Shown piece after piece: positions 43,980 to 53,303 of a stretch of DNA of 64,000 bases. The translations under genes and the position numbers were made by a program. Under the pieces are notes generated by a model. The model worked only from the letters and a program-made list of their open reading frames with translations, had not been told where the DNA came from and searched no databases. Every line of letters starts with the position of its first letter. Position 1 is the first letter of the stretch. The DNA is from Faecalispora sporosphaeroides DSM 1294 (GTDB lineage: Bacteria > Bacillota > Clostridia > Oscillospirales > Acutalibacteraceae), in contig KB911072.1 of NCBI GenBank assembly GCA_000383295.1, forward strand, positions 1 to 64,000, read 5' to 3'.

Positions 43980-44374
43980 TTTGTAGTTTCCCCCAGTATT
44001 TCTCTTTGCAGCTTCTTGGTCAGCTTCTGGAACACCAGCCGGTAAGAATCGTCGCACAGCTGCCGCAGCAGCTCCGGCGGCAGCTCGCCGCCCAAATCGA
44101 CCGAATTCCAGCAGCGCTTATCAGAATAAAAGCCGGGCAGAATTTCGGCATGCTCCCGGCGCAGCAGCTCCACGAGCAAAGGGTCGCACTTCAGGTTCAG
44201 CAGATCCTTCCCCGCATACATGGGGTCATGTTCCGCCCCCGGGCACATTCTGGCCGCAAACAGCCGTCCGCCCACCTGATAGCGCAGCCATCCCCACTCC
44301 GGTTTAAAATCTTTTGTCACACCGGGCTTTGTGAGCAAATATTCGTCGAGCCATGAATGCCGTTCACCGTTCAT
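43976..44374 (-). CDS. MmcQ/YjbR family protein 2
   Basis: 132 residues, a distant relative of the gene at 42626-43003: LTKPGVTKDFKPEWGWLRYQ, NLKCDPLLVELLR, CWNSVDLGGELPPELL, YRLVFQKL. It is the first gene of the coupled operon. GGGGAAGA precedes the ATG. Role unknown. Confidence 0.88.
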   Translation of the reverse strand: MNGERHSWLDEYLLTKPGVTKDFKPEWGWLRYQVGGRLFAARMCPGAEHDPMYAGKDLLNLKCDPLLVELLRREHAEILPGFYSDKRCWNSVDLGGELPPELLRQLCDDSYRLVFQKLTKKLQREILGETTK

Positions 44375-44434
44375 CCATTCTTCCCCTTTTCTTCGGCTGC
44401 ATTCAGGCAGCGCTGATGGCCGCCAGACCGTGTC

Positions 44435-45772
44435 TTAATAATGCAGCATAATTTTATAAATATTAACCGGCCTGCCCTTCGGGACAATTCTTTTTTGCCC
44501 AATGACCTCGGCCTTTCCGTATTTCACCAGATTGGCCAGAAAGCGGTTGGCCGTTCTGGTAGAAATCCCAAGGCGATTGATCAGATCGAGAGAAGAGATT
44601 TCATCGGAGCCCTCCTCTTTGAGGACATGGATGATCTTGGATACCGTTTCGGGCGAAAGCTTTACCTCCGACGCCACACGGTAAATATAATCGCTCTCCA
44701 CATCCGAAATCACAAGATCCACTTCGCCGCCGGGGGTCATGCAGATCATCTTGTTGTCTTCATCGATCAAGAAGCTTCGGTGGTTTTCATCACCAAAGTT
44801 CTCCCCGTGGCGCACCGCGTCCATGGCGTTCATGCGGGCCTGGTAGAAGTTGCGCCCAATTCCGTAGCCGATCGACCCCGAAAAGTTCAGATTTTTTTGC
44901 AGGTACGTATAGAAAGGGCACTCCAGAAAATTGTTGGTCAGCTTTGCAAGGGTGTCGCAGTCCGTGTAAATCTCAAAGCCGTCGCGGCTGTCTTTTACCG
45001 TCAGGCTGCCGCTGTACGCGCTGACGAGCGTCAGGATTTCTTTTTTATAAGCCAAAAACCGCATCTCTGTATTGCTGTATTTTCGCGTCAGCAGTTCCGA
45101 GCAGGTGATCAGAACGTTGGCAGGGTAGCTTTTTCGGGCGCGCATCGCATCAATCTTCGAGATTACCTCTCTCACCGTATTCGTCAGCGCGTTCTGGCTC
45201 GGGTAAATATAGTAGCAGGAATAGCCCATCTCCCGCATCCGCTGTGCCGTGGTGTAGAGATAGGTCAGCGCAAAATCAATTTCTCCGTTCCGGAATTTTT
45301 TTTCGACATAATGCGAGAAGCGCTTCTCCTCCTCCTCAATGACGAGGTGGCCGTAGTGGCGGAAGGTGTTGTCGTACTCCCGCGCGATGGTCGCGAGCGC
45401 GTTTTTCTCAATCGCTTCCGGCAGGGTCATTTTGTCCGCCATAAAATCCACCGCAACGCGCGAAAAATCCTGCTGCCTGCGCCGGATGCTCTCCCGAAGC
45501 AGGATGCGGTAAGTATTTTCGATGTCGATGTCAAGATAGCTCAAACTCGGGGTGTCCCCCTGACGAAGCTCCTCCAGCACGTGGTTTGGAATGACGCCGC
45601 TGGTGATAATCCCCTGAAAATCCAAATGGATTTTTTTATAAATTTCGCAAAGCTGCTCGATGGTCTCGTAAACAAAATATGTGATTTCCACATTTTCGGG
45701 AAACTGCAATTTGTGTTCCTGAAGATATGTGACAAGATGCTGTTTCAATGGCATTGCTATCCGATAAATCAC
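44435..45772 (-). CDS. Large transcriptional regulator with C-terminal HTH
   Basis: 445 residues. The C-terminal ~65 residues are a winged HTH (SSLDLINRLGISTRTANRFL ... KGRPVNIYKIML). Residues ~205-345 (NVLITCSELLTRKYSNTEMR, GSIGYGIGRNFYQARMNAMD) resemble a degenerate GGDEF/cyclase-type fold, without a GGDEF motif. The N-terminal ~100 residues look like a substrate-sensing alpha/beta domain (FQGIITSGVIPNHVLEEL). I cannot name a family with certainty. The start is GTG 45772, seven bases behind GGAGG. Own promoter at 45909-45937; it may control the SOD-like gene opposite. Confidence 0.8.
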   Translation of the reverse strand: MIYRIAMPLKQHLVTYLQEHKLQFPENVEITYFVYETIEQLCEIYKKIHLDFQGIITSGVIPNHVLEELRQGDTPSLSYLDIDIENTYRILLRESIRRRQQDFSRVAVDFMADKMTLPEAIEKNALATIAREYDNTFRHYGHLVIEEEEKRFSHYVEKKFRNGEIDFALTYLYTTAQRMREMGYSCYYIYPSQNALTNTVREVISKIDAMRARKSYPANVLITCSELLTRKYSNTEMRFLAYKKEILTLVSAYSGSLTVKDSRDGFEIYTDCDTLAKLTNNFLECPFYTYLQKNLNFSGSIGYGIGRNFYQARMNAMDAVRHGENFGDENHRSFLIDEDNKMICMTPGGEVDLVISDVESDYIYRVASEVKLSPETVSKIIHVLKEEGSDEISSLDLINRLGISTRTANRFLANLVKYGKAEVIGQKRIVPKGRPVNIYKIMLHY

Positions 45773-45908
45773 CCAGGCGCCTCCCCTTTGCATCATGGAA
45801 TAAGAGTCACTTTTCAAAGCGGCTCCACGTAAAAATGGCGGCTTCTCCCTCTGCCCTCAGCGGAGAAAGAAATCAACAATTGATAAAAACAATTTTACTG
45901 ATAGCTTT

Positions 45909-45937
45909 AGAATACGATGATTTTGGGGACTTGTCAA
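45909..45937 (-). promoter_or_regulatory. Promoter of the large regulator gene
   Basis: TTGACA (45932-45937) and TATTCT (45909-45914) on the - strand, 17-base spacer; leader of about 130 bases. Confidence 0.75.
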
Positions 45938-46079
45938 TAAAAGGAATTTCGAGCCTGCCGCTTTCTCCCCCGCGCAAAGGGACGGGAAAACGCCGAAAAA
46001 GCGCCCGCCCCCGAATGCGGACTTCTCCCATTGAGCAAATCATTTTTCACAAGCATACAATAGCGCAGGAGGTGCTTCT

Positions 46080-46616
46080 GTGCTTGATTTAAATACGCTT
46101 CAAAACACCGCGAAAAGAATTCCGGATGCACAGGCCGTCATCAAAGGAAGCTCCGCATACCCGCAGCTGCGCGGAACCATGCGCCTGCATCAGATGGAGG
46201 GCGGCGTTCTCGTCACCGCTCTGGTACATGGGCTGCCGCAGGGAGAAGGCTCCTGCCCGGTGAATGTGTTCGGCTTCCACATTCACGAGGGGAAAGCCTG
46301 CACCGGAAACGACCAAGACCCCTTTGCAGACGCCGGCGTTCATTTTAACCCGGGGAACTGCCCGCACCCCGCCCATGCGGGAGACATGCCGCCCCTGTTC
46401 GGCAACCGGGGCACCGCATATTTATCCTTTTTTACGGATCGCTTCACAGTTTCACAGGTAATTGGGCATACGGTCATCATCCATTCTCACCCGGATGATT
46501 TCACCACTCAGCCATCCGGCAATTCCGGAGCAAAAATCGCCTGCGGGCTGATTGAACGAACCGGCTGGCAGCAGTGGCAGCAGCCCCGGTGGGGCTGTGT
46601 GATGCCAAACTGCTGA
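46080..46616 (+). CDS. Cu/Zn superoxide dismutase family protein
   Basis: 178 residues. Metal-ligand motifs of the family are present: FHIHEGKAC, HFNPGNCPHPAHAGDMP, IIHSHPDDF and the closing PSGNSGAKIACG. No signal peptide is visible, unusual for this normally exported family; members in Clostridia may be metal-binding only. The start is GTG 46080, seven bases behind AGGAGG. Convergent terminator behind. Confidence 0.9.
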   Translation: MLDLNTLQNTAKRIPDAQAVIKGSSAYPQLRGTMRLHQMEGGVLVTALVHGLPQGEGSCPVNVFGFHIHEGKACTGNDQDPFADAGVHFNPGNCPHPAHAGDMPPLFGNRGTAYLSFFTDRFTVSQVIGHTVIIHSHPDDFTTQPSGNSGAKIACGLIERTGWQQWQQPRWGCVMPNC

Positions 46617-46620
46617 ACGG

Positions 46621-46659
46621 AAAAACACCGGCAGGAATTTTGCCTGCCGGTGTTTTTTT
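46621..46659. terminator. Bidirectional terminator
   Basis: ACACCGGCAGG and CCTGCCGGTGT form a perfect 11-bp stem with A- and T-runs outside; it serves the SOD-like gene and the converging membrane protein gene. Confidence 0.9.
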
Positions 46660-46972
46660 ATTCTGTAGGCCGCTCAGGCGCTTCCGCCTTGTCGGCAGTC
46701 TCGCCGTTCAAGGCATCCCCATGCGGCTCCGCCATGGGCGCTAGCCGCTCCGCCGGCGCCATTTCGGGCATCCGCTCCCTTGGCGCATCGTCCGGCTCAT
46801 TCCAGCTTTGCAGGGCAAAAAACATTCCGGCCAGCGCCACAAAGGAGGCCGTCACGCCGCAGGCAATCGACCAGCTGCGAATATCCAGCGGGCCGAGGAT
46901 CATCGCCCCCAAAGCCAGAAGCAGGCCGAACCCCAAAAAGAATTTTGCGATTTTTTCATCGGTATCCAGCAC
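46658..46972 (-). CDS. Small membrane protein with acidic-proline tail
   Basis: 104 residues: a short charged N-terminus (LDTDEKIAKF), two membrane segments (FLGFGLLLALGAMILG and WSIACGVTASFVALAGMFFA), then a hydrophilic tail rich in Pro, Glu and Ala. No family recognised. GTG 46972 is chosen since GGAG lies eight bases upstream, inside the rsmA stop region. It lies directly behind rsmA and is probably co-transcribed. Confidence 0.75.
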   Translation of the reverse strand: MLDTDEKIAKFFLGFGLLLALGAMILGPLDIRSWSIACGVTASFVALAGMFFALQSWNEPDDAPRERMPEMAPAERLAPMAEPHGDALNGETADKAEAPERPTE

Positions 46973-46977
46973 AAGAA

Positions 46978-47841
46978 TCACTCCTTCTGCGAAGCCAGGC
47001 AGGCATACAGCCCGGCAAACTCCTGCATTGTCAGCTGCTCGGCGCGCACGCGGCGGTCAAGCCCCGCATCGTCAAGCGCTTTGCCCACCGCTTCTTTCGG
47101 CAGAGAGAGGCCCGCCGAAACGGAATTGAGCATCGTTTTTCTTCTTTGTCCGAACGCCGCGCGCACCAGAGAGAAAAACCCCGCTTCATCTTCCACCCGG
47201 ACGGCGGGTTCTTTGCGCAGCGTCAGGCGGATGACGGAGGAATCGACATTCGGCGCGGGCAAAAAGCTGCCGCGCGACACCTCAAATAAAATCTCCGGCT
47301 CGGCGTAATAATGCACCGCCACCGTAACCGCCCCGCATTCCCGCGTACCGGGCTGCGCGCAGATGCGCCGCGCAGCCTCCTTTTGCACCATCACGGTCAG
47401 GGAGGTAATATCGAGCCGCTCCTCGAGCAGGCGCATAATCACGGGCGAGGTGATGTAATACGGCAGATTGGCGCACACCGACACCGGCATCCCGGCAAAT
47501 TCGCGCTGGAGAAGCTCTTTCAGATCGAGCTTTAAGATATCGCCGTTGATTACCGTAACGTTATCGTAATCCGCCAGCGTCTCTTGCAGCACCGGCAAAA
47601 GGCGGCGGTCAAGCTCGACCGAAACCACCTTTTGCGCCCGTTCGGCCAGCTCGCGCGTGAGCACCCCGATGCCGGGACCAACCTCCAGCACGCCGGTTTC
47701 CGGCGCCGCGCCAGACTGCTCCGCCATACGCGGACAGACTGTGGGATTAATGAGAAAATTCTGGCCCAGCGCCTTGCTGAAATGAAAGCCGTGACGGCTT
47801 AAAATCTCTTTGATCGTTGTGATGTTGGATAGATTGTTCAT
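46978..47841 (-). CDS. rsmA: 16S rRNA dimethyladenosine transferase
   Basis: KsgA: dimethylates two adjacent adenines in the 3' hairpin of 16S rRNA. 287 residues. SAM-binding VLEVGPGIGVLTREL and catalytic NLPYYITSP are present, as is the N-terminal FSKALGQNFL. ATG 47841 has GGAGG five bases upstream. It follows the Crp/Fnr gene after 50 bases. Confidence 0.97.
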   Translation of the reverse strand: MNNLSNITTIKEILSRHGFHFSKALGQNFLINPTVCPRMAEQSGAAPETGVLEVGPGIGVLTRELAERAQKVVSVELDRRLLPVLQETLADYDNVTVINGDILKLDLKELLQREFAGMPVSVCANLPYYITSPVIMRLLEERLDITSLTVMVQKEAARRICAQPGTRECGAVTVAVHYYAEPEILFEVSRGSFLPAPNVDSSVIRLTLRKEPAVRVEDEAGFFSLVRAAFGQRRKTMLNSVSAGLSLPKEAVGKALDDAGLDRRVRAEQLTMQEFAGLYACLASQKE

Positions 47842-47891
47842 GAAACCTCCGCTTGGTGTAATGCGGCCTTGGCCGGTGATCGGGCAGCCGG

Positions 47892-48569
47892 CTACTCCTG
47901 CGGCTTGTCCGGATGGAGAATAAATCGGTTGCGGTGAAAGCGGATGAGCTGCTCCCGCTGCATGCGCCCCAATTCTTTGGAGAGAGCGCTGCGGTTTACG
48001 CACAGAAAATCCGCCAGCTCCTCGCGCGAAAAGGGGATCACCGGCTCCATGGTTCCCTGCCGACGCGCCTGCTCGCCGAGGTAGGCAAGCACCTTCTCTC
48101 GCGTGCTCTTCTGTGAGAGGATTTCCATTTTGCGATTCAAATACACATTCTTTTCCGCGAGCAGCTGCATCATGTTGCGCAGAAGCGTGGCATGGTGCCC
48201 GCACATAGCAGGGCACGGCGACAGCAATTTTTCAGCGGAAAGACGCATCACGCGGCAGTCTGTGGAGGCGATAACCGTAACCGGGCTCTGGCGAATCTGC
48301 GCGCAGGCCAGCGATTCCCCGAAAATCTCTCCGGCGGAAAACTCCGCGACAATCGCCCTGCCGCCAAACAGGTCTTCCCTTACCACCTGCACCCGGCCCG
48401 ACAGCACAACGCCGATCCACTCGACCGGTTCACCCGCCAGCAGCACGATCTGATTCTTGGAATACTCTCTGACACCGCTGTTCAGGCAGCGGATGATCGC
48501 TTCGCGATCCTGCTCCTCCACACCATGAAACAAGGCCGTGGACTGTAAAACAGCATAATCCTGCGTCAC
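47892..48569 (-). CDS. Crp/Fnr family transcriptional regulator
   Basis: 225 residues: cyclic-nucleotide-binding-like beta-barrel (about 15-125, LLAGEPVEWIGVVLSGRVQV, GEIFGES), dimer helix, and winged HTH (SREELADFLCVNRSALSKEL). Cys residues are scattered (CLNSG, CAQIR, CRVM, CPAMC), so a redox or haem input is possible; no Fnr-like N-terminal Cys cluster. Start GTG 48569, six bases behind GGGGG. Confidence 0.92.
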   Translation of the reverse strand: MTQDYAVLQSTALFHGVEEQDREAIIRCLNSGVREYSKNQIVLLAGEPVEWIGVVLSGRVQVVREDLFGGRAIVAEFSAGEIFGESLACAQIRQSPVTVIASTDCRVMRLSAEKLLSPCPAMCGHHATLLRNMMQLLAEKNVYLNRKMEILSQKSTREKVLAYLGEQARRQGTMEPVIPFSREELADFLCVNRSALSKELGRMQREQLIRFHRNRFILHPDKPQE

Positions 48570-48641
48570 GGTTTTCCCCCTTTCCCCAGCTACCCCGCGC
48601 AAAGTGCCGGGATGGATTGTTCCTGTACGGTTTTACCGAAG

Positions 48642-48738
48642 AGATTGCCCCTCATGCCGGGGCAGGCACTTATCTTTTATCCTTGGCATCAAAGTGCAAG
48701 TTTTCAGCGGGCGCCCCCGCGTGGGATTCCGCTGAAAA
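48642..48738. repeat. Structured intergenic repeat, copy D plus GC module
   Basis: TTGCCCCTCATGCCGGGGC followed by AGGCACTTATCTTT matches modules at 55623-56298. A second module follows with arms TTTTCAGCGG / CCGCTGAAAA (48701-48710, 48729-48738) around GCGCCCCCGCGTGGGATT, which also recurs near 55720. In the 355-base gap 48570-48924 I see this and the azlD terminator but no gene. Confidence 0.65.
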
Positions 48739-48875
48739 TCCACTTGTTACATTAAAATTTAAACACCTTCCCCAGTATAAAGAGCAAAGCGCTTCGCCTA
48801 TGAATTTAAAACCATTTTACCACATCGCACCAGAAAACAAAAGGCGAAGTTTTCTGCGACAGCACCCCACAAAGA

Positions 48876-48906
48876 AAAAGGCTTCTGCATTTGGCAGAAG
48901 CCTTTT
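48876..48906. terminator. Terminator of azlD
   Basis: AAAAGGCTTCTGC and GCAGAAGCCTTTT form a perfect 13-bp stem with a 5-base loop, 18 bases behind the azlD stop; on the - strand it is followed by TTTCTTTG. Confidence 0.88.
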
Positions 48907-48924
48907 GATCTTTTATAGAAAGCT

Positions 48925-49248
48925 TTATCGAACTCCTGCCAACAGCAGCTGCTGAGTGAGCAGCGCCGCGGTGGCCGCGCCGAGCGCTACCACCAGAAGC
49001 CCCTTGCCGCGAAACGCGAGCACCATCGCCAGAAAAAGCCCGGCTGCCGAAGCCGCCGTGCCGCCCGCGGAATACAGGATCTGCGGGAAGGTCATGGCCG
49101 AAAGCACCGCGTACGGCACATACGCCAGAAAGGAGCGCACAAACCGATTTTCCAGCCGCCGCTGAAACACCGCCATCGGCAGCATGCGGATCACATATGT
49201 GACCCCGGCCATCAGCAGAGCGCAGGATACCACATAAGCTGTATTCAT
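48925..49248 (-). CDS. azlD: Branched-chain amino acid exporter, small subunit
   Basis: 107 residues, four hydrophobic segments (VVSCALLMAGVTYVIRMLPM, FVRSFLAYVPYAVLSAMTFP). Small partner of AzlC (LIV-E family), exporting branched-chain amino acids. The ATG overlaps the azlC stop by four bases (ATGA), so the two subunits are coupled. Last gene of the leucine unit. Confidence 0.93.
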   Translation of the reverse strand: MNTAYVVSCALLMAGVTYVIRMLPMAVFQRRLENRFVRSFLAYVPYAVLSAMTFPQILYSAGGTAASAAGLFLAMVLAFRGKGLLVVALGAATAALLTQQLLLAGVR

Positions 49249-50015
49249 TCGGTCACCTCCGTTTCCGCACAGTTTACCGGGTAACGCCGCGCCGCGAACG
49301 TGCAGGCGATCAGCGTGCACAGAATCGTCGCCCAGCCGGAGGAAATGCCTTGAAACAGCGGCACATAGCGGAACACGCAGCTCAGCGCGGCGGAAAGCAC
49401 CACCACCGTGGCCACGGGGCGCGACTGCCGCGCCGGCGGAATAATAATGGCGATAAACATGCCGTAAATCATAATCCCCAGCGCGGTGCGAAGAGCCTCG
49501 GGCAAAAAGCCCGTGGCCGCCGCGCCCAGAAAGGTGCCAAACGACCAGCCGACCAGCGGCGTGGTGATCAGCCCGGCCAGATAGCGCGCGCCGACCGTCC
49601 CCGGCTGCTGAATCGCGACGGCGAAGATTTCGTCGGTAATGCCGAACGAAAGCACAAGCCGCTGCAGCGTCGTCATTCCCCTCTCCACCTTCTGGGACAG
49701 GGAAAGCGACATCAGAAAATACCGCAGGTTGATCACGAGGGTGGTAATCGCGATTTCCAGATATTTCGCGCCGTGCAAGATCAGATCGAACCCCGCAAAC
49801 TGCCCGGCGGACGTGACATTGGTGGCGGAAATAAAAAGCGCCGCCCAAATCGGCATCCCGCTTTGGGCCACCGTCATCCCGAACGCGAACGATACGGAAA
49901 TGTATCCCAAACAGATCGGCAGACCGTCCTTCAGCCCCCGCTGAAAGCTGAGATCCGGCAAATCCGGATTCTCCTCCCCAAGACCCGCCGGATTCTCACA
50001 GCAGTCCGCAGACAA
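49245..50015 (-). CDS. azlC: Branched-chain amino acid exporter, large subunit
   Basis: 256 residues, about seven to eight membrane segments, with the family core [28 protein letters not shown] and [12 protein letters not shown]. The start is TTG 50015, ten bases behind GGAG; it overlaps the end of leuB by 20 bases. By position it is under the leucine T-box upstream of leuA, so an exporter is made when leucyl-tRNA is uncharged, an odd logic unless AzlCD handles another branched-chain acid. Confidence 0.93.
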   Translation of the reverse strand: MSADCCENPAGLGEENPDLPDLSFQRGLKDGLPICLGYISVSFAFGMTVAQSGMPIWAALFISATNVTSAGQFAGFDLILHGAKYLEIAITTLVINLRYFLMSLSLSQKVERGMTTLQRLVLSFGITDEIFAVAIQQPGTVGARYLAGLITTPLVGWSFGTFLGAAATGFLPEALRTALGIMIYGMFIAIIIPPARQSRPVATVVVLSAALSCVFRYVPLFQGISSGWATILCTLIACTFAARRYPVNCAETEVTE

Positions 50016-51069
50016 GCGTTCCCATCTCCTCGCAGCCTACGGTTTTCAGGCCCTCTTCTTTCAAATCGGGCGTGCGCGCCTTGCGCAGAGCGGCGTCCAC
50101 CGCCGCTTCAACGGCTGTGGCGGCCTGCGGCTGATTCAGGGAGTACCTCAGCATCATCGCCACCGAAAGGATCGTCGCCAGGGGATTCGCGATTCCCTGC
50201 CCGGCAATGTCCGGCGCGGAACCGTGGATCGGCTCGTACATGCCCGGATTTTCCGCTCCCAGGCTGGCGGAGGCCAGCATCCCGATGGAGCCGCTGATCA
50301 TGGAAGCTTCGTCCGACAGAATGTCGCCGAACAGGTTGGAGGTGACGATTACGTCGAACTGGCCGGGATTTCGCACCAGCTGCATTGCGCAGTTATCCAC
50401 ATACATGTGGCTGAGTGCGACATCGGGGTAATCCGTCTCCCCGATGCGGGTCACCGTTTTGCGCCACAGGCGGGAGGAATCGAGCACGTTGGCCTTGTCG
50501 ACGCTGCACAGGCGGCCGTTTCTCTTGCGAGCCATATCGAAGCCGACGCGGGCAATGCGCTCGATTTCGGGTACGCTGTACATCTCCGTATCGTAGGCCG
50601 CCTCTGCCCCGTCCACCTGCTTTGTGCCGCGCTCGCCGAAATAGATGCCGCCGGTCAGCTCGCGCACGACCATCAGATCAAGCGAGGAGCCGATGATGTC
50701 GGGGCGGATGGGCGAAGCGCCGCGCAGCGGCTCAAAAATGACGGCGGGGCGCAGGTTCGCGAACAGCCCGAGCGCCTTGCGAATGCCCAAAAGCCCTGTT
50801 TCGGGCCGCTGGCTGCCGGGCAGCACATCCCACTTGGGGCCGCCCACCGCGCCGAGCAGGACTGCGTCCGACGCCTTGCAGGTATCTATGGTCTCCTGCG
50901 GCAGGGCGGTCCCCGCCGCGTCGATCGCGCAGCCGCCCAGCAGCGCGGGGGTATATTCCACGGCAAAGCCGAATTTTTCGGCGGCGCGGCTGAGCACCCG
51001 CTGTGCCTGCTCTACAATTTCCGGCCCGATTCCGTCCCCTTTGAGTACGGCGATCCGATATTTCTGCAT
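49996..51069 (-). CDS. leuB: 3-isopropylmalate dehydrogenase
   Basis: Third leucine-specific step, NAD-dependent decarboxylation. 357 residues. [14 protein letters not shown] at the N-terminus, [20 protein letters not shown], and the signature [20 protein letters not shown] are present. ATG 51069 follows AAGGAGGAACACAG. It follows leuA after 125 bases, the gap holding a perfect 14-bp hairpin. leuC and leuD, which normally stand between or near these genes, are absent. Confidence 0.97.
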   Translation of the reverse strand: MQKYRIAVLKGDGIGPEIVEQAQRVLSRAAEKFGFAVEYTPALLGGCAIDAAGTALPQETIDTCKASDAVLLGAVGGPKWDVLPGSQRPETGLLGIRKALGLFANLRPAVIFEPLRGASPIRPDIIGSSLDLMVVRELTGGIYFGERGTKQVDGAEAAYDTEMYSVPEIERIARVGFDMARKRNGRLCSVDKANVLDSSRLWRKTVTRIGETDYPDVALSHMYVDNCAMQLVRNPGQFDVIVTSNLFGDILSDEASMISGSIGMLASASLGAENPGMYEPIHGSAPDIAGQGIANPLATILSVAMMLRYSLNQPQAATAVEAAVDAALRKARTPDLKEEGLKTVGCEEMGTLVCGLL

Positions 51070-51136
51070 CTGTGTTCCTCCTTAAAACAATCCGTGAGTT
51101 TCATGGCCTAAGCTATCCAAATACAAGTATAGCGAT

Positions 51137-51167
51137 CGTTTTCTCCCGCCTGCGGCGGGAGAAAACG
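51137..51167 (-). promoter_or_regulatory. Perfect 14-bp hairpin between leuA and leuB
   Basis: CGTTTTCTCCCGCC and GGCGGGAGAAAACG are exact arms around TGC. No uridine tract follows on the - strand, so it would not be a classical terminator; it may set relative expression or mRNA stability. Confidence 0.6.
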
Positions 51168-51194
51168 ACGTGGGGAAGGATTGAAATCGTGATT

Positions 51195-52898
51195 TTAAAA
51201 GTTATTGCCCGCGGTTGAAAGCTGCGCACGGTTGATGGCGCACACAATTCCCTTGATGGACGCGAGGCTGATGTTATTGTCGAGCCCCACGCCAAACACG
51301 GTTTTGTAGTCCGGGGTGGTCAGCTGAATATACGACAAAGCCTTCGAATCCGCACCCTTCGATACCGCGTGCTCGTGGTACGACACAAAGCGGTAATCCT
51401 TGATTCCTACGCCGCCCAGCGCCTTGAAAAACGCATCAATCGGGCCGTTTCCGACTCCGCTGATCTGGTGATCCTCATGGTGGAAGCGCAGAACGCCGTC
51501 GAAGTGAACGGTGGTTTCGCCGTCATCCTCATTCTCCTCATGCAGCTTGTAGCTTTTTAGGTTGTAGGGGTAGCGAATCTGGAGATATTCCTTCTGGAAC
51601 AGGTCGAAAATCTCCTGCGGCTGCAGCTCGCGGCCCAAATTGTCGCAGGCGGTCTGCACCACCATGCCGAACTCGGGGTACATCTCCTTCGGCAGGTTGT
51701 AGCCGAACATCTGCTGCATGATGAACGCCGCGCCGCCCTTGCCGGACTGGCTGTTGATGCGGATGATCGGCTCGTACTCGCGGCCGACGTCCGCCGGGTC
51801 GATGGGCAGATACGGAACCTGCCATACCGGCGAGCGGCTCTTCTGCATGTAATCCACGCCCTTTTTGATCGCATCCTGATGCGAACCGGAGAACGCGGTG
51901 AACACCAGCTCGCCCGCGTAGGGGTGCCGCTCGTGAACCTTCATCTTGGTGCAGGATTCATACACCTTGCGAATTTTATTCATCTCGGTGAAATTGAGCC
52001 CGGGGTCAACCCCCTGCGTGTACATGTTCATCGCGACGACCATCACGTCGGCGTTGCCGGTGCGCTCGCCGTTGCCGAAGATGGTGCCCTCCACGCGCTC
52101 CGCGCCGGCCAGAATGCCCAGCTCTGTGGCCGCCACGGCGCAGCCGCGGTCATTATGGGGATGAATGCTGATGATCGCTCGGTCACGGCCCCTGAGGTGC
52201 CGGCAGAAGTATTCGATCTGGTCGGCGTAGCAGTTGGGGGTGCTGCCCTCCACCGTGCTGGGCAGGTTCAGGATCACTTTTTTCTCCGGCGCGGCGCCCA
52301 GCTCGTCGAGCACATGCTCGCAGATGCGAACGGCGTTATCCATCTCGGTGCCGGAAAAGCTTTCGGGCGAATATTCGTAGCGGATGTTCGCGCCGCTCTT
52401 TTTCACCTCCTCCTCGGTCAGCTCGCGGATCAGCTTTGCACCCTTGACGGCGATGTCGATGATACCGTTCATGTCGGTGTTGAACACGACCTTGCGCTGC
52501 AGTGTGGAGGTGGAGTTATAGAAGTGGACGATGACGTTCTTCGCGCCGGAAATCGCCTCGAACGTTTTGCGGATCAGATGCGGGCGGGCCTGCACCAGCA
52601 CCTGAACGGTCACGTCGTCGGGAATCAGGTTCTGATCGATCAGGGTGCGAAGCATCTCATATTCCGTTTCGGAGGCGGACGGGAAGCCCACCTCAATCTC
52701 TTTAAAGCCGATGTCCACCAGGGTTTGGAAGAACAAAAGCTTTTCATCCAGATTCATCGGGTTCACGAGCGCCTGATTTCCGTCGCGCAGGTCTACGCTG
52801 CACCAGACGGGCGCTTTGTCAATGGCCCGCTCGGGCCACTGGCGGTCGGGCAGCCGAACCGGCTGAAACGGAATGTACTTTTGATAGCCTGTTACCAT
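51195..52898 (-). CDS. leuA: 2-isopropylmalate synthase
   Basis: First leucine-specific step. 567 residues, the long LeuA type (LeuA2-like), with catalytic DLRDGNQALVNPM, HPHNDRGCA metal site, and the C-terminal LeuA dimer/regulatory domain (about 440-567) that binds leucine. ATG 52898 has GGAG nine bases upstream. A leucine T-box leader precedes it. Confidence 0.97.
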   Translation of the reverse strand: MVTGYQKYIPFQPVRLPDRQWPERAIDKAPVWCSVDLRDGNQALVNPMNLDEKLLFFQTLVDIGFKEIEVGFPSASETEYEMLRTLIDQNLIPDDVTVQVLVQARPHLIRKTFEAISGAKNVIVHFYNSTSTLQRKVVFNTDMNGIIDIAVKGAKLIRELTEEEVKKSGANIRYEYSPESFSGTEMDNAVRICEHVLDELGAAPEKKVILNLPSTVEGSTPNCYADQIEYFCRHLRGRDRAIISIHPHNDRGCAVAATELGILAGAERVEGTIFGNGERTGNADVMVVAMNMYTQGVDPGLNFTEMNKIRKVYESCTKMKVHERHPYAGELVFTAFSGSHQDAIKKGVDYMQKSRSPVWQVPYLPIDPADVGREYEPIIRINSQSGKGGAAFIMQQMFGYNLPKEMYPEFGMVVQTACDNLGRELQPQEIFDLFQKEYLQIRYPYNLKSYKLHEENEDDGETTVHFDGVLRFHHEDHQISGVGNGPIDAFFKALGGVGIKDYRFVSYHEHAVSKGADSKALSYIQLTTPDYKTVFGVGLDNNISLASIKGIVCAINRAQLSTAGNNF

Positions 52899-52990
52899 AA
52901 TCGATCTCTCCTTTATCACATGAATCGTGCCGCTTTGAAAAAACTGCCCTTTTCACAGGAAGCCACTTTTTCAGCGAACGGATGGAAAAC

Positions 52991-53300
52991 AAAAAAAGCC
53001 CCTGACTCAGCGATAAGCTGAGTCAGGGGCGAATTTGTGTCAGACAAACCCGCGGTACCACCCTGATTTGGAAATCCGCCTTAGCGGAAAACCCTCAATA
53101 AGCCTCTAACAAGGCTCCGGCTGATAACGCTGCCTGCTGCGTTCGGTCTTACTGCAGTTCTTCAGACCGACGACTCCGGGATGAGCTATTCACACAAGGC
53201 TACGCACCGGCTCGCACCAACCGCCGGCTCTCTGTCTGCTTTGCCAAATGTCTTTTTCCCTTCGATGTCTTTGGGGAACCAAATGGTTTATGAAATTGTT
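52991..53300 (-). ncRNA. Leucine T-box riboswitch
   Basis: tRNA-sensing leader of leuA on the - strand. The T-box core AGGGTGGTACCGCGG is at 53050-53064. A 14-bp terminator (GCCCCTGACTCAGC / GCTGAGTCAGGGGC, 52998-53030) with T7 follows. Stem I includes GACAGAGAGCC and a specifier candidate CUC (53183-53185, followed by A) in the specifier loop; CUC codes leucine. Promoter at 53304-53332. Uncharged tRNA-Leu should allow read-through into leuA-leuB-azlCD. Confidence 0.93.
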
Positions 53301-53303
53301 TTT

